Positions 22,784 through 34,023 of a stretch of 64,000 nt of DNA are shown piece by piece. Under the pieces are notes generated by a model, which was given only the letters and a program-made list of their open reading frames with translations, had not been told where the DNA came from and did no database searches. Origin of the DNA: Asterias amurensis (Eukaryota > Echinodermata > Asteroidea > Forcipulatida > Asteriidae). The translations under genes and the position numbers were made by a program. The stretch lies in NCBI RefSeq assembly GCF_032118995.1, contig NC_092651.1:21684349-21748348 (forward strand), given 5' to 3'. Position 1 is the stretch's first letter. Each line of letters opens with the position of its first letter.

Positions 22784-23335
22784 TCATTTTTGGTAGCCGA
22801 TAGACCCCTGGCATTGGCTGCCATCACTAATTTCACACATGGAAACATGCACATGTGTACGCACGGTGCACATTTCTCAGCCATTAATTGGTCTTTATTT
22901 ACCCCAGGGTGCTGGTTGGGTCTTGTGATTTCATATGGTTTATTTCTTGGCCCTGGTGGTTTATATGCAAGCTGCCAAGTATGACGGCTTTGTTTATAAA
23001 CCTCCCATGAAACTAACATGATACTATCATGGGATCATGGCGGGATTTAGAACGGGTTGTTTAGAGTGGTTTGCGTAATGTCTTTATCTGATACTTGACC
23101 ACCCTGCTTCCACGATGGTTAGTCAAACTGGGTGCTTTCAAAGAGTAAACCAGAAAATAGACCTTGGTACCTCAACACTGTTATTTAAAATTTGAAGAAA
23201 AAACCCACTTCGCTTACAGAATGATAGTTGATTTACAAATATATTTCTGACACTATTCTATCTCTTGATAGAATTTGAACTGCCTCTAGCTATACTGAGC
23301 AATCTCAAGAGTCTAGTTGGTTTGACACTGCTCTA

Positions 23336-23428
23336 GGTTTGTTATTTTGTTATTTTGTGCATATGTTGAGATACACCAAGTGAGAAGACTGGTCTTTTAC
23401 AATTACCGAAGGTGTCCAGTGTCTTTAA
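23336..23428 (+). mobile_element. TTAA MITE family 1, right-end fragment
   Basis: Matches the last 90 bp of family 1 ('gatacaccaagtgagaagac ... gtgtccagtgtctttaa'). The left part is missing. Confidence 0.75.
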
Positions 23429-23429
23429 G

Positions 23430-24575
23430 GTTGTGCGTGTGCAGGATTTGGTGTGTGTGTGTTTTGTGAGTGGAAAATGCATGACAAGATTTGGAATGCT
23501 TGAGTTGAACCAAAAAAAGGAAAGGTGGAATTTCTGAGTTACACTTCGAACCCAATTCGAGGTCCAATTTTATCTTTCCACTTACAAGGTACAAGTACTT
23601 TCAAAAATTTCCAATGGAGGGGAGAGTGATTGGGTCAACTGCCCTCTCAAATTTAGGCAAAACAGTGGAGAAACTTGGACTCGGCAAGAAGAAAACGAAA
23701 TGGACAGAGAAACAAGCATTTATTTTTACTGGATATTAGAAATGTGTTTGTGTGTTTTAACCACAGAGCTATATAATGGTTTTAACCTATGTATATTTCA
23801 GGCAAATCGACCCCCCCCCCTTATCCAAGAGATTTACCTACGCCCAATTGCTTCTAATGTTGTGTAAATATACTGAGACCACAAGCACCACAGATATGTA
23901 AATTATTTATGATAATCGTAAATTCTGACGATTAATAATAAATTGTCTTCATTCTCTTTCTTGGACGTCTTCCTTTATAGGGAGAAGATTCTCGATGATG
24001 AATTTAACTACTGTCATAAGCGTAATACATGAGCGCCCCCAACGCAGGCACAGTGAAATTCAGCTCTTGATGCCTGTCCACATGACCGACTTCCTTATGA
24101 GTCAAGATCTCTCGTAGTTCGTATCCCATCATGTAAGAAAAACCCAACTGGCTCAGCTTAAGAGTGACTGTTTGGATCTTGGTGTCCTGGTTGAGGAACA
24201 CTATCGCCCACTCTTCATAATATTGAAGAGGTCGCAGCCAGACTTCTACACTCCCGAACTGTGGATGGAAAATCAAGGAGACGAAGCCGGTGGTAAGTGT
24301 GATAACAAGTCGCTCATGTAACTTTTTGTTGTTCAGTTCCTATTTTGACATGTTGGAAGCAAGTCGCTTGTGTAACTTTTTGTTGTTGTTCAGTTTCTAT
24401 TTTGAAATGCTGGAAGCAATGTCCATCTAGAATGCTGGAAGTAGTGTCAATCTAGAAAATACTGTCTAGCAAATTTCTTTGCTAAGCAAAAAATGAGTGG
24501 GGCACCATGACAGTTATAGCAAGATTTTTCTGTGCTCAGCAAGTTTCTATGCTTACAGACTTTACAAATTGGGTG
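23430..24575. repeat. Segmental duplication, unit 2 (carries exon 7d)
   Basis: Partner of 21690-22783. A further short tandem duplication ('aagtcgcttgtgtaactttt' repeated near 24308 and 24361) is private to this unit. Confidence 0.85.
24004..24258 (-). CDS. GH27-B alternative terminal exon 7d
   Basis: Minus strand; acceptor gattttccatccacag; 84 codons and stop. Starts FGSVEVWLRPLQYYEEW, middle GYELREILTHKEVGH, end FTVPALGALMYYAYDSS. Minus-strand AATAAA is available downstream (plus-strand TTTATT near 23720). Encodes the C-terminal beta domain; would give a 402-aa isoform with exons 1-6. Confidence 0.87.
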   Translation of the reverse strand, partial: FGSVEVWLRPLQYYEEWAIVFLNQDTKIQTVTLKLSQLGFSYMMGYELREILTHKEVGHVDRHQELNFTVPALGALMYYAYDSS

Positions 24576-24638
24576 CTTTCACAGAGTAAACATGAGAATA
24601 GACCTTGGTACCTCTTTGCTTACATACTGATAGTTGAT

Positions 24639-25028
24639 TTAAAGGAACACGTTGCCTTGGATTGGACGAGTTGGTCAAAACAAAAGCGTTTGTAACCGTT
24701 TTTTATAAAATGCATATGGTTGGAAAGATGTTTTAAAAGTAGAATACAATGATCCACACAAGTTTGCCTCGAAATTGCGTGGTTTTCCTTCTACTGTGCG
24801 AACTAACATGGTCGGCCATTTATGGGAGTCAAAATTTTGACCCCCATAAATGGCCGACGTGTTAGTCGACAAGGTAAAAGGAAAACCACGCAATTTTGAG
24901 GCATGTTTGTGTGGATCATTGTATTCTACTTTTACAACATCTTTCTACCCATATGCATTTTATAAAAAACGGTTACAAACGCTTTTCAAAGACCAACTCG
25001 ACCGATCCAAGGCAACGTGTTCCTTTAA
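24639..25028. mobile_element. TTAA MITE family 2, copy 2
   Basis: TTAA at 24639-24642 and 25025-25028, ends AGGAACACGTTGCCTTGGAT type, palindromic centre around GGCCATTTATGGG. Lies between exons 7c and 7d. Confidence 0.85.
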
Positions 25029-25094
25029 ATATACATTTCTGACACTTATTCTCTTGATAGAATTTGAACTGCCTCTAGCTACCGCGCAATCTCA

Positions 25095-25170
25095 GTGGTC
25101 TAGTTAGTATGACACTGCTCTAGAATTGCAAAGGTCGTGAGTTTGAATCCCACCCGAGTAATATACCTGT
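25095..25170 (+). repeat. tRNA-derived SINE fragment
   Basis: Same sequence type as 18758-18830 (GACACTGCTCTAGAATTGCA and GTTTGAATCCCACC). Present beside two of the terminal exons, so it may have been duplicated with them. Confidence 0.5.
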
Positions 25171-25271
25171 GATTTTTTTTCACAGAACTCTGATAAAAAC
25201 CAAAATAAATATTCTTTATCCCCGATGCAAATTGAATATCTTTTAATCTTTTGTTATTTCTCAACAGGAAG

Positions 25272-25536
25272 TTAATTCACAAGATAAGCATAAAGCTGGA
25301 TAGCTCACGGTGCAGGGGCTGTGAAGTTGTACGGTAATTCAACTCCAAGTTGCCCAATGTCCATGTTGATCAAGACCTCTCTAATGATCAAGTACCCCAT
25401 CCCAAACGTGAACCCAAGACCTCTGAGTTTGAGAGACACCGTTCTATGCTTTGTGTCTTGGTTGAGAATGACAACGCCCCATTATTGCAAATAATGAGAC
25501 AGAGGCTTAAAGCCAAACATCAACAGAAGTACTAAA
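25272..25536 (-). pseudogene. GH27-B terminal exon 7c, broken copy
   Basis: Minus strand. Acceptor (ttgatcacag) and start FSTSVDVWL are present, but the frame is lost just after, at the position of WLRPL, and must shift to continue. Further in, a TAA replaces the Glu codon before WGVVILNQDTK, one extra Ile codon sits in GYLIIREVL, and a TGA interrupts FTAPAP. The rest (LGFTFGMGY, DIGQLGVELPYNFTAPA) is clearly 7f-like. This is a dead sister of 7f and a useful neutral control for the intact copies. Confidence 0.88.
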
Positions 25537-25767
25537 CTGTGATCAAACCAGGGGAGAATCTATTGGTAAGTTGACATCTGTTTCTCAGAATCCTAGAGAA
25601 GACTTTTTATTCTCTCTCTCCCCCCCCCCCCCCCCCCCCCTTAGTCATCATAACCATGGCCTTCCTAACATCCATTGAGCTCAAGTCAAAATGATTTTTG
25701 TTGGCTATTCATCTTGGCTATTCATGGTTTATTTTGTCAAAAAAGAAACAACAAATCCTGGTGATTC

Positions 25768-25858
25768 AAAGAGACTCTTTGTTCTCTTGGCTTTGTTAAG
25801 AGACTCTTTGTTCTCTTGGCTTTGTTAAGAGACTCTTTGTTCTCTTGGCTTTGTTAAG
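25768..25858. repeat. 29-bp tandem repeat, three copies
   Basis: GAGACTCTTTGTTCTCTTGG plus CTTTGTTAA repeated three times without change, so recent. Confidence 0.9.
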
Positions 25859-26506
25859 ACATGGTTTTCTTAGTGCCTCTCAAAAACAAAATAATTCCAG
25901 CTATTCCGAGAATGATAATCTCATCAGTGAGAAAGGGAAAAATGTAAGATCTCTGGCATTTAATTGGCTACATGTAACTGCTTATCATAATTGAAATGAC
26001 AGTTGCATGCATTTGTGCCTTGTTAAAGTTGGCAATACTTTTGTGACATAAACAAATTAAATTTTTCTCAACAAATATTCTTGTCAATTGTACAAATGAG
26101 TTACGCTGCAAAATGAGTTGCTGATGAGTGCTTTGATGAGAAGTGGCATGAGTTATGAAAGATGAGAAGTTTGATGTAAAATGAAAATTAGTAGTTTGAA
26201 TTTATCAGGAGGGACTGACAGACGCTTGGTAGTGACAAAGAAAACATGTTAGAAAGAACTGGCTGCTGGCATTGGGCATTGGCAGCAATATTGAATAAGT
26301 CTAACTTAGTTTGTTATTAAGGTTCGTCGATAACGTTATGGATATTTAAACTGGTTCCAACATGTAGATGTGGTAGACAGTGGGAAGACAAAGTAAATGG
26401 TGAAATCAAAAAATAAAGACTTGACTATCAAATTAGCATGGGTGTATTAAGTCAAACTCAGTTTAACTTGGTTTTCGATGTCGTCATTCAAGATGCAAAA
26501 ATTTCA

Positions 26507-26665
26507 GAGATACAAGATCCTTGATCCAAAGATACAAGATCTTTGATCCCTGATCCATAGTTACAAGATCATTGATCCTTGATTTCGGAAAAAGATTTTT
26601 GAACCACAAATACAAAATCCTTGATCCCGAGATTCAAGATCCTTGATCCAAAGATCAAAGATGCA
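26507..26665. repeat. Degenerate tandem array of 'acaagatccttgatcc'
   Basis: About seven imperfect units of roughly 20 bp built on AAGATCCTTGATCC, itself close to a palindrome. Confidence 0.7.
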
Positions 26666-28163
26666 TACAAAAACACAACTTCAAGTCATCATAAATTAAA
26701 AAGTACATTTTTTATTACTGAACCAACACCAAATTTAAAGGCATTTATCAAATTGGAATGTGACAGAAGGAATGAACACTCACTAAACCTAGACTGACGG
26801 AATGAAAACTAACCAATCTAAAAATTAAACATATAATAGACCACTGTACTGCTGGTATTACAGTTTGCTTACTGCAAGAATAAGTACTGTAACTGTGTAC
26901 TGAATTTCAGACAATTGAGCAGAGACACACAATGGCCTCCCATTTTTCTGCAAAATGGTAAACAACCTGTGACGTCATCAGTACTAAGATCTATGAAGAG
27001 TAATACTCTAAAATAAAACCTGTACATAAACAAGATTTACATAGTTACTGGTATAAAACTTAGATAATTCTATTGTTGGTTTTTTGTTAATATTTTCCCC
27101 AGATACAGACAACAACAGAAATGTTGTTTACCATTTTCTTAGATGTGGGATCCGTGGTAATCGAGCCATTTTGAATTCCAAACAATCTCTCATTTTGAAA
27201 AAAGATGATGAGAGGAAAGAAAGCTTAACATCTAAGATGTGTGCTTTTATTATCTGATCTCATTCGATATCAGACTTTCCTCCATTTTTGAAGCTTTGGA
27301 TCCCGTGGATAATAATAAACACGGGAGTACACCCATGTTAACTGTTTAACAATACGTGGTTGTACCTGCAAGTTTACAAGCTATACATTTTGTAGTGTTC
27401 CCATATCTGTCACTAAGGATATTGAAGGATTTCATTCAGCACTTTTGCATCTAGCAAATATTTTGACTGAATGTCAATATTGGGTAGCATATGATGATTT
27501 TTGAATAGCAACTAATATAATTTACGTAGCAATTTTCTATGCTACAAGAGAACTGTTGTTACCTGAATTGTATGTGTAGTGTATGTGGTTTTATTCCTTG
27601 AAGGAACATCATAAGTCACATCATTTTTATTTCATTCTTCTTTCAAAGATAATCATTAATTTTTGAGCAGTTTTCTTTCTAAATTAAGGCACTTCTGGAT
27701 TATATAACGCCCAATGGGAACAGCTTAGTGCCATGTGGGCCTATGAGCATCCCATGTCCTGATAAAAATCTCCCAAATCTACTGTTTAACAAATATTTGT
27801 CTAAACATTAACGATAGCGTAAACTATTATTTCCAAAAATCTCCAAAAAGGAGCTAGTAAAAAACAGATTTTAAAGTCATCATGTTGATGACGACTCGCC
27901 TTTCAACAACATGGCAGCACCCAAAACTATTCTTTATTAATTGTAATTAAACTTTAATTAAAAGAAATAAAAACATTTCATTTAGTAGACAAATCTGTTG
28001 CTGCTTAGTCTCCAAATGTGTATTAATTCTATAGTATTTGAGGGAAACTTAATTCTAGTTCTTCTGATGGTTGCTCAAAGAGCCCCCGAACAGACTTTCC
28101 TCCACATACTGCATGTCTTTAAAACACGCATTCTATTTTTATTTGCTATTTCTTTCCTTTCTC

Positions 28164-28425
28164 TTTGTGGCGTGTCATGGCCGAGTGGTTTAGAGCACAC
28201 GTAAAATTGGGGAGGTAGTGCTTTCTGCTCTACCGGCCAGGTTTCGGACTGATGATACCCAAGCCTACATCCGTATGGACTGTAAAAGGGGTAACCCTGT
28301 TTCAGCCCTAGGAGTAGCTGGCAACGGCCTCTGGAAAAAAATAATTGTAGCCCACACCTTGAAGTGGCCTTCAGGCCTTGTGTGTCTGGCGACGTGCATA
28401 AAAAAGAGAGAAAAAAAGGTTTAAA
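28164..28425 (+). mobile_element. SINE (family B) with tRNA head
   Basis: Head TGTCATGGCCGAGTGGTTTA is the A-box end of a Leu/Ser-type tRNA; the body ('ctgatgatacccaagcctaca', 'ggtaaccctgtttcagccc') matches 44822-45030. The antisense open frame across it is a chance product of the repeat. Confidence 0.7.
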
Positions 28426-28651
28426 ACCTCCCAAAGACTTTGTACACACATTCCTTCACCGTCTTTAGAATCCTTTTTTCCTGTTCCTTTCTCAGTAGGT
28501 AGTGAATATCACATCACAATGGTCAACAGGCAACAATGAAATAATACATATTCTATAAAAACTGATATATTTTTCTAAATAACCACATTATTTTGAAGTG
28601 AAATACTTCTCAAAATGCTTTATACTATCGAAACCTGATGTACTTTTAACC

Positions 28652-29032
28652 CATAGAGCTATATATGTTGACTAGAGCGCTAACTTGCTCTGCACTTTGA
28701 AGCCACCCTGGGCGCAGACATGTTTGATGTGTTGCGTGAATTCGGAATTTTAAGAGAAAAAAGTAAACGCGCCCTTTAATCATGGCGCACAGGGTGCTCG
28801 CAGTTTGTGCGCTGATCAGCAGATTGTGCGTTTACATTTGCTGCATTCTTTGCTTCGATGACACACAAAAAAGAACAAACGCACTATCATGCAAATAGCC
28901 GTACAATTGCCGTACAAAATTTCAAGCTTTTGTATTGGTTTGTACATAAACATGGATGCGCCCACACGGCTTCAAAACCTTGGTGCGTGTATAACGGGGT
29001 GTTAGCGCTCTAGTCAATATATATAGCTCTAT
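28652..29032. mobile_element. Inverted-repeat MITE just after exon 7b
   Basis: About 33-bp inverted ends, left CATAGAGCTATATATGTTGA, right matching with two or three differences. 381 bp, non-coding. It ends 148 bp before the exon 7b stop in plus coordinates, i.e. it sits in the likely 3' UTR of that isoform. Confidence 0.85.
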
Positions 29033-29179
29033 GTTTTAACCAAAGTGTTTTATTGCTACCCTTAACTTTAACAGTGATTACCAATCATATACCTTCCCTT
29101 AAAAAAACTAATTAACTAATTAAATTAATTAGCTTTTGCCGAGTTGTTTAAGTAGATTCAGAGAGTTGTGAGAATTGAC

Positions 29180-29437
29180 TTATTGACTCGGGTATGCATA
29201 GTACATAAGAACTCCAACTGCAGGCACATTGTAGTTGTAGCTAGTGCTGATGTTGCGATGTCCAATCTGTGTGTTGGTCAGTACTTCTCGCATCTCATAC
29301 CCAGTCGAAGACTGGAACATTAGTTGTTTTAGTGACATTGGAACTGTAACTGGTTTGGTGGCGCTGTTTAGGAGCACAAAGGCCCACTCATCTGACACAG
29401 CTAGGGGTCGTACCCACACTGCAACTGTCGTTCCGAG
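29180..29437 (-). CDS. GH27-B alternative terminal exon 7b
   Basis: Minus strand; acceptor acttcctacaactag; 85 codons and TAA. Starts LGTTVAVWVRPLAV and ends VPAVGVLMYYAYPSQ. The middle (PMSLKQLMFQSSTGYEMREV) is distinct from the FG-type group. Minus-strand AATAAA is available about 130 bp downstream (plus-strand TTTATT near 29050). Would give a 403-aa isoform. Confidence 0.85.
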   Translation of the reverse strand, partial: LGTTVAVWVRPLAVSDEWAFVLLNSATKPVTVPMSLKQLMFQSSTGYEMREVLTNTQIGHRNISTSYNYNVPAVGVLMYYAYPSQ

Positions 29438-29498
29438 CTAGTTGTAGGAAGTAAAATGGAATGGGAAGCCCAGGCTAGTTTTGTTGCTTAGTTGAGAC

Positions 29499-29732
29499 TG
29501 GGCCAAATTTCAAAGAGCTTTTTGTAAAGCACAAAAAGTAGCTAAGCACAACTAAGTCATGCTTACCAGAATAAGGTTACCAGCCAAAATAATGCCACAT
29601 GTACAATCTGTGACTGGTTCCCTGTGTATTTGTGCCAAGCAAATGGCTGGTAAACCAGTTTCTGTTTTAAAAGTGAGATTTTTCTGTGCATAGCATATTT
29701 TTATGCTCACAGGCTTTATGAAATCGGGCCCA
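29499..29732. mobile_element. GGGCCC-ended MITE
   Basis: Left GGGCCAAATTTC and right TTTATGAAATCGGGCCC inverted ends; begins 62 bp upstream (in transcription sense) of the exon 7b acceptor. Confidence 0.65.
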
Positions 29733-30894
29733 GATTGGTCAAGTTTATTGACGCAACACCACATAGTTAATTCTTACTTTCTAAAAAAAGAAATTGAAAA
29801 CATTTTTCAAATAATTTGTGCCTTTGCAATTTTCACCATAATGGTAATAAATTCATCTTGTCTAATTTAAAAATAACCAAAAATAATATTTATTTTATTT
29901 AGGAGGTTCTAACAGTATTATTTCTCTCATTACTTCTCCAAGTTCTGACTCACTTTAATTCCAAAGGCGAGACACCCTGAAATTTTTTCAAAACCTTCCT
30001 TTATTTTTAAAAATTTCACAGCAACTATTATATTGGCATGCATTTTTTAAAGCAGTGTTAAAGCAGTGTTAGAGAGCTTCATTAATGCATTTAAGTTAAG
30101 TTCAGTTTCTGCAGAACAGATGCATTTGCCAGGCACAGCAAAACTTTGTAGTGTTTTTTCCCCCTTCAATTTCTATGCAACAGCTGAGAAAACACTTAAC
30201 CAAGGAAATCAGCTGATCATCTGAAAGTGTCATGTGTCCGATTGTAACAATATTTTGTTTGTAATTCACAGCTGTTTTATAAGAATAATTTCCATACAAT
30301 AATAATTTAAAATGCCAAGGATGTTTGTTCCATTGTGTTCAAATTGGAGCATCGATAGGTATCTTTAATAACAAAGTAATTTTCAAAATTAACCGAGTGT
30401 GTGTTTGAGTAATTTGCAGAATTAACCATTAATTTGTTTGTGTGTGAATCTGTGAAACTTACTTCCATTTTATAAAGTGATCTGTTAAATTCTGGCTTGT
30501 ATGTAAATCGTGCTTAGACTTTGTATTTAAAAGGGGCATTGTTATTGTTATATGTTTATCTCATGTTTTATCACTTAATGTCGTAAGAATCAGAATTTAC
30601 TTCAATTATGTGATACCCCCTCTGTTTCAATCCTTACCAATCTATGCTCTGACCTAATCAAAGTTGCAATAGAAATCATTTCTGACACAATTTTGTCCAG
30701 GTCAAACCTTAAATTTACACAGATTGAATAGAGTACTCATCTGTTGTCTAACCTTCCCACCCCACTTCTGTCCCTCTGCTTCATTATACATATCTGTTTT
30801 ATAACTCAGTATACGAATTTTGTATTAATATATCAAGGAAATTATAATACAAACCACAGCCATTATTGAAACCACATCTTAGGCTTCAACTTGT

Positions 30895-31255
30895 GGGGTG
30901 TCGTGGCCGAGCGGTTAAGAGCTCCGAATTCAAGCTCTGCTGATTCTGTTCAGCAGAGTTTGAGTTTGAATCCCGGTCGTGACACTTGTGTCCCTGAGCA
31001 AGACACTTAACTATTATTGCTTCTCTCCACCCAGGGGTAAATGGGTACCTGTGAGGGCAGAGTTGGTCCTTGTGATTGATTTAGCCGAGTAGCGCATTTG
31101 TTGCACGAGGCTGTATACTCCCCAGGGAGCTGAGATGGTTTAAGGAGTGAATTAAGTCCCAGTGACCAGGGGTAATATCTTGAAGCGCTTTGAGACACCC
31201 GTTCAGGAGTGAAAAAGCGCTATATCAAAACTCAATATTGATATTATTATATTAA
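30895..31255 (+). mobile_element. SINE (family A), full length
   Basis: tRNA-like head with A box GTCGTGGCCGAGCGGTTAAG and B box GTTTGAATCCC, body with 'ctgagcaagacacttaac', 'ggtaaatgggtacc', 'gtatactccccagggagc', tail 'gaaaaagcgctatatcaaaa' then an ATT-rich end. Head type is Leu/Ser tRNA. Fragments of this family lie at 11702-11999 (reverse), 37880-38015, 43605-43705, 45731-45795 (reverse) and 55155-55266 (reverse). Confidence 0.85.
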
Positions 31256-33347
31256 CTCCAGCATCATCATCCTGTTTTTAAAAAGTGGTATCCCTTATTA
31301 GATTAAAATTACGGGGCATAAAAAACTGTTTAACTTTTTACTTAATCATATTACTTTGAAATGAAATATTTCTCAAAATGCTTTATACTATTGAAAGCTG
31401 CTCTAGCTTTGTCTAGGCTTCTAACCAACGTGTTAGCTAGCGAGCCGTGCACGCCGTGTTAGCACGGCCAGTTGGGCTGAAAACACGGGCAAAAATTTGA
31501 TGCACGGCTTGGGTGAAGCCGTGCTGTCTAATAATTTCAGTGAAAATTACTGAACTTCTTTTATTATTTTGTTGTTGTTGAACAGTTTAAAAACAGCAGT
31601 GAGTAAAATTAGATTTGGTTTTACCAGATTTCCTTCTTCTTTTTGAATCAAAATTTCAACGACGCAACCATAAAACAATCGCTCGAAGTTGCCTCGAAAA
31701 CGCTGACCACATTGCGACCACACAAAACACAAGGCACAAACCACACATTACACAACGCACGTGCAAATTACATTACACAACGCAAGCGAGACACGCAGAC
31801 TTCGTTTCAACAGTCAGTCGTCGTCATCGACCGTCATCAGCAGGCAACATGAACTCCATGCACGCGTGGTATGATAGAGGCAAATTCACACGCGTTTTCG
31901 TTCAGATTATTTTAGGTACCAATCTCATCTCCACGATCCTACAAACCATCGCGCACTGGACTTTTCTACTATGACGTCAGTATCAGTAACTGAGTGACAC
32001 GCGGCGCAGTAAACCTTTTACCGCATACATTCTGCAGTTGCTTTGTAGATTGGTTCCGCAGTTTTTCCCAACTCGACGGCGGCAAACATGACGATCTTTT
32101 TTCCTTCTAGAAATTCAAGGGCACATCGTGTGTTCGTTGTAGAGTTTGTTTGAAACATCGAGACTTTTTTGGATTTCAATGTTTGCATCTCTTGGGTGTT
32201 AATGCAGTTGACAAAACGATGTTTATTTTCCGCTCAAAAGATTAAAAACTGGTTCATGTTTCTTTACAAATCTCAAATCGGTTTTGCTGTAGACCTCCCA
32301 AATTTATTTTTCAATCCATGGTACGTTTTTTGCCCAGTGGAACTACTTAAATGGCACTGTCTTTCGTAACTGTTTGTTCTTTATTCTCCGCAGACTGTTT
32401 ACAAATTGCCTTTGACCCAGTTTCAACAATTAAACAACCTATAAGACTTAAACTTTATGAAATTTAAACAAATACTAAGGAAAATATTAATTACCATAAT
32501 CAGTCAGTTTAAATTAAGCAAACAATTATGGTACATGTAAATCACTCTTGGCATTTTGATTGGCTGCAAATACTTGTGTGAATCATTATTTTACATTAAC
32601 TAATTGATTTGTTTAAAATAAATACAAAAACTATTATCAGCTTCTTGACCTTAGGCCTATAGTTCTGAAATCGAATGGACAAGAATGGATAGAAAATTTA
32701 CATTAGTAAATGATAACTCTTAATTTCTTCAATACCTCTTCATTTTTTTTAGTCTTTAAGCAAAAATTTGTATCAAGAGTAACACATGCCCAAAAATATT
32801 TTGTTGACAGCAAACTTGTACTGCATTATTTGTATCGCTTTTAAATCATTTCAGGCTAAATGGGTCCAAGCTCCATGGTCCAAGTAACTTAGCAGTGCTT
32901 TGAACTTGCCTAAATATTGACCCACAGAAACATTTTATACAGTTTAATAATGTATAGTGGACGTTGATCACGTTTACAATTTTCGAGTTGAAAACAAAAC
33001 AAAAATTAAGTCAATATAGTTTACTTGTAACAGAAATAGATACCACAAATGCATCAGAAACCACCAGAGAGCACCTTCAGTAGCCAGAGCTTCCAGGGCC
33101 CTTAAGGGGGGGGGGGGAGAGACAGACTTGGCGCTGCGCGCTCGTGTTGTGTGCTACGCACAATGTTTTTATTTTTTGTAGTGATTTTAGGTTGCACTCC
33201 CACTTTTTCAGTTTGCACTCCCACTTTCCAAATTCCTGGCTAAGACACTGCTTCTAACCAAGGGTTGTTATTTCCATTAATTGCACGAGTGATTACCAAA
33301 GGTAAACCTTCCCTTTAAGCTGCCCGTAGATAAAGCGCTGTATACAC

Positions 33348-33494
33348 ATTATAAGTTATCACACAAGCGCGAGTGGAATACGGAAAAATATAGCGCTTCT
33401 GCGTCCCATATCCAACGAGGCCGAGTTGGATATGGAACGCAGACGCGCTATATTTTTTCGTATTTCCACGAGCGCGCGTGTGATAACGTATTTA
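33348..33494. mobile_element. Foldback element, GC-rich hairpin
   Basis: Arms GTTATCACACAAGCGCGAGT and its approximate inverse meet near 33425, with inner blocks 'atatagcgcttctgcgtcc' and 'ggaacgcagacgcgctatat'. Confidence 0.75.
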
Positions 33495-33639
33495 TCTTCA
33501 AGCAAACTTGGTGCGTGACATAGAACACACAAGACGCATGTAGTGATATTAGCTGTGCAATATAGGTTTTTATCACCACTCCATTCTGCGAATCTGATTG
33601 GAGGATTAGCGTGTACTTGAAGATAATGGTGTCATATTG

Positions 33640-33880
33640 TATATAGATACATGTATTCAGAACAAATTTACAGACATTTAGAGGTCAATAAAATTAATTT
33701 ACTGCATTTCATTACTTTCATTTATTTCAACAAGCACAGCTCATTAATTGCCTGTATAAATATCCATTTACTATTGTATTTAAAGATATTCAGAACAAAT
33801 TTCCAGACATTTAGAGGTCAAATAATTGTATTTATTCATTTCCATAGACATAGATCATTATTTACTCATGGAGAAAGGGC
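33640..33880 (-). repeat. Two decayed 'echoes' of the 3' end of exon 7a
   Basis: 'ttcagaacaaatttccagac' plus 'atttagaggtc' occurs at about 33655, 33789 and 33977; the last is the flank of the real exon 7a. The middle copy still reads MIYVYGNE and a stop on the minus strand, like MIYAYGNE of exon 7a. Each lacks the upstream part of the exon. Confidence 0.8.
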
Positions 33881-34023
33881 TGTATAAGGGCTGTATGCAT
33901 AACGGCTGTACTTGTCCCGATGCAAATTTCCATCTATAAAGGCTGTATAAGTATTAATCTATTATTGTATTGAGATGTTCAGAACAAATTTCCAGACATT
34001 CAGAGGTCGACAATCAATTGTAT

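Larger units (their letters stand above)
25537..28160 (-). other. GH27-B array spacer between 7b and 7c
   Basis: AT-rich; no exon seen on either strand. Contains a C homopolymer (about 25620-25640), a 29-bp tandem repeat (25768-25858) and a 'tacaagatccttgatcc' tandem array (26507-26665). Confidence 0.6.
29733..34023 (-). other. GH27-B array spacer between 7a and 7b
   Basis: No GH27-like exon seen. Holds a full SINE (30895-31255), a CpG-rich stretch (about 31410-32140) containing TGACGTCA at 31972-31979, a foldback element (33348-33494) and echo fragments of exon 7a (33640-33880). The open frames at 31.6-32.0 kb are not recognisable. Confidence 0.55.

Noticed and set aside
31615-31974. A 119-residue protein in the CpG-rich spacer
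   Set aside because: Two overlapping frames are equally open, amino acid use is odd (His, Thr, Arg rich) and no homology is recognised.
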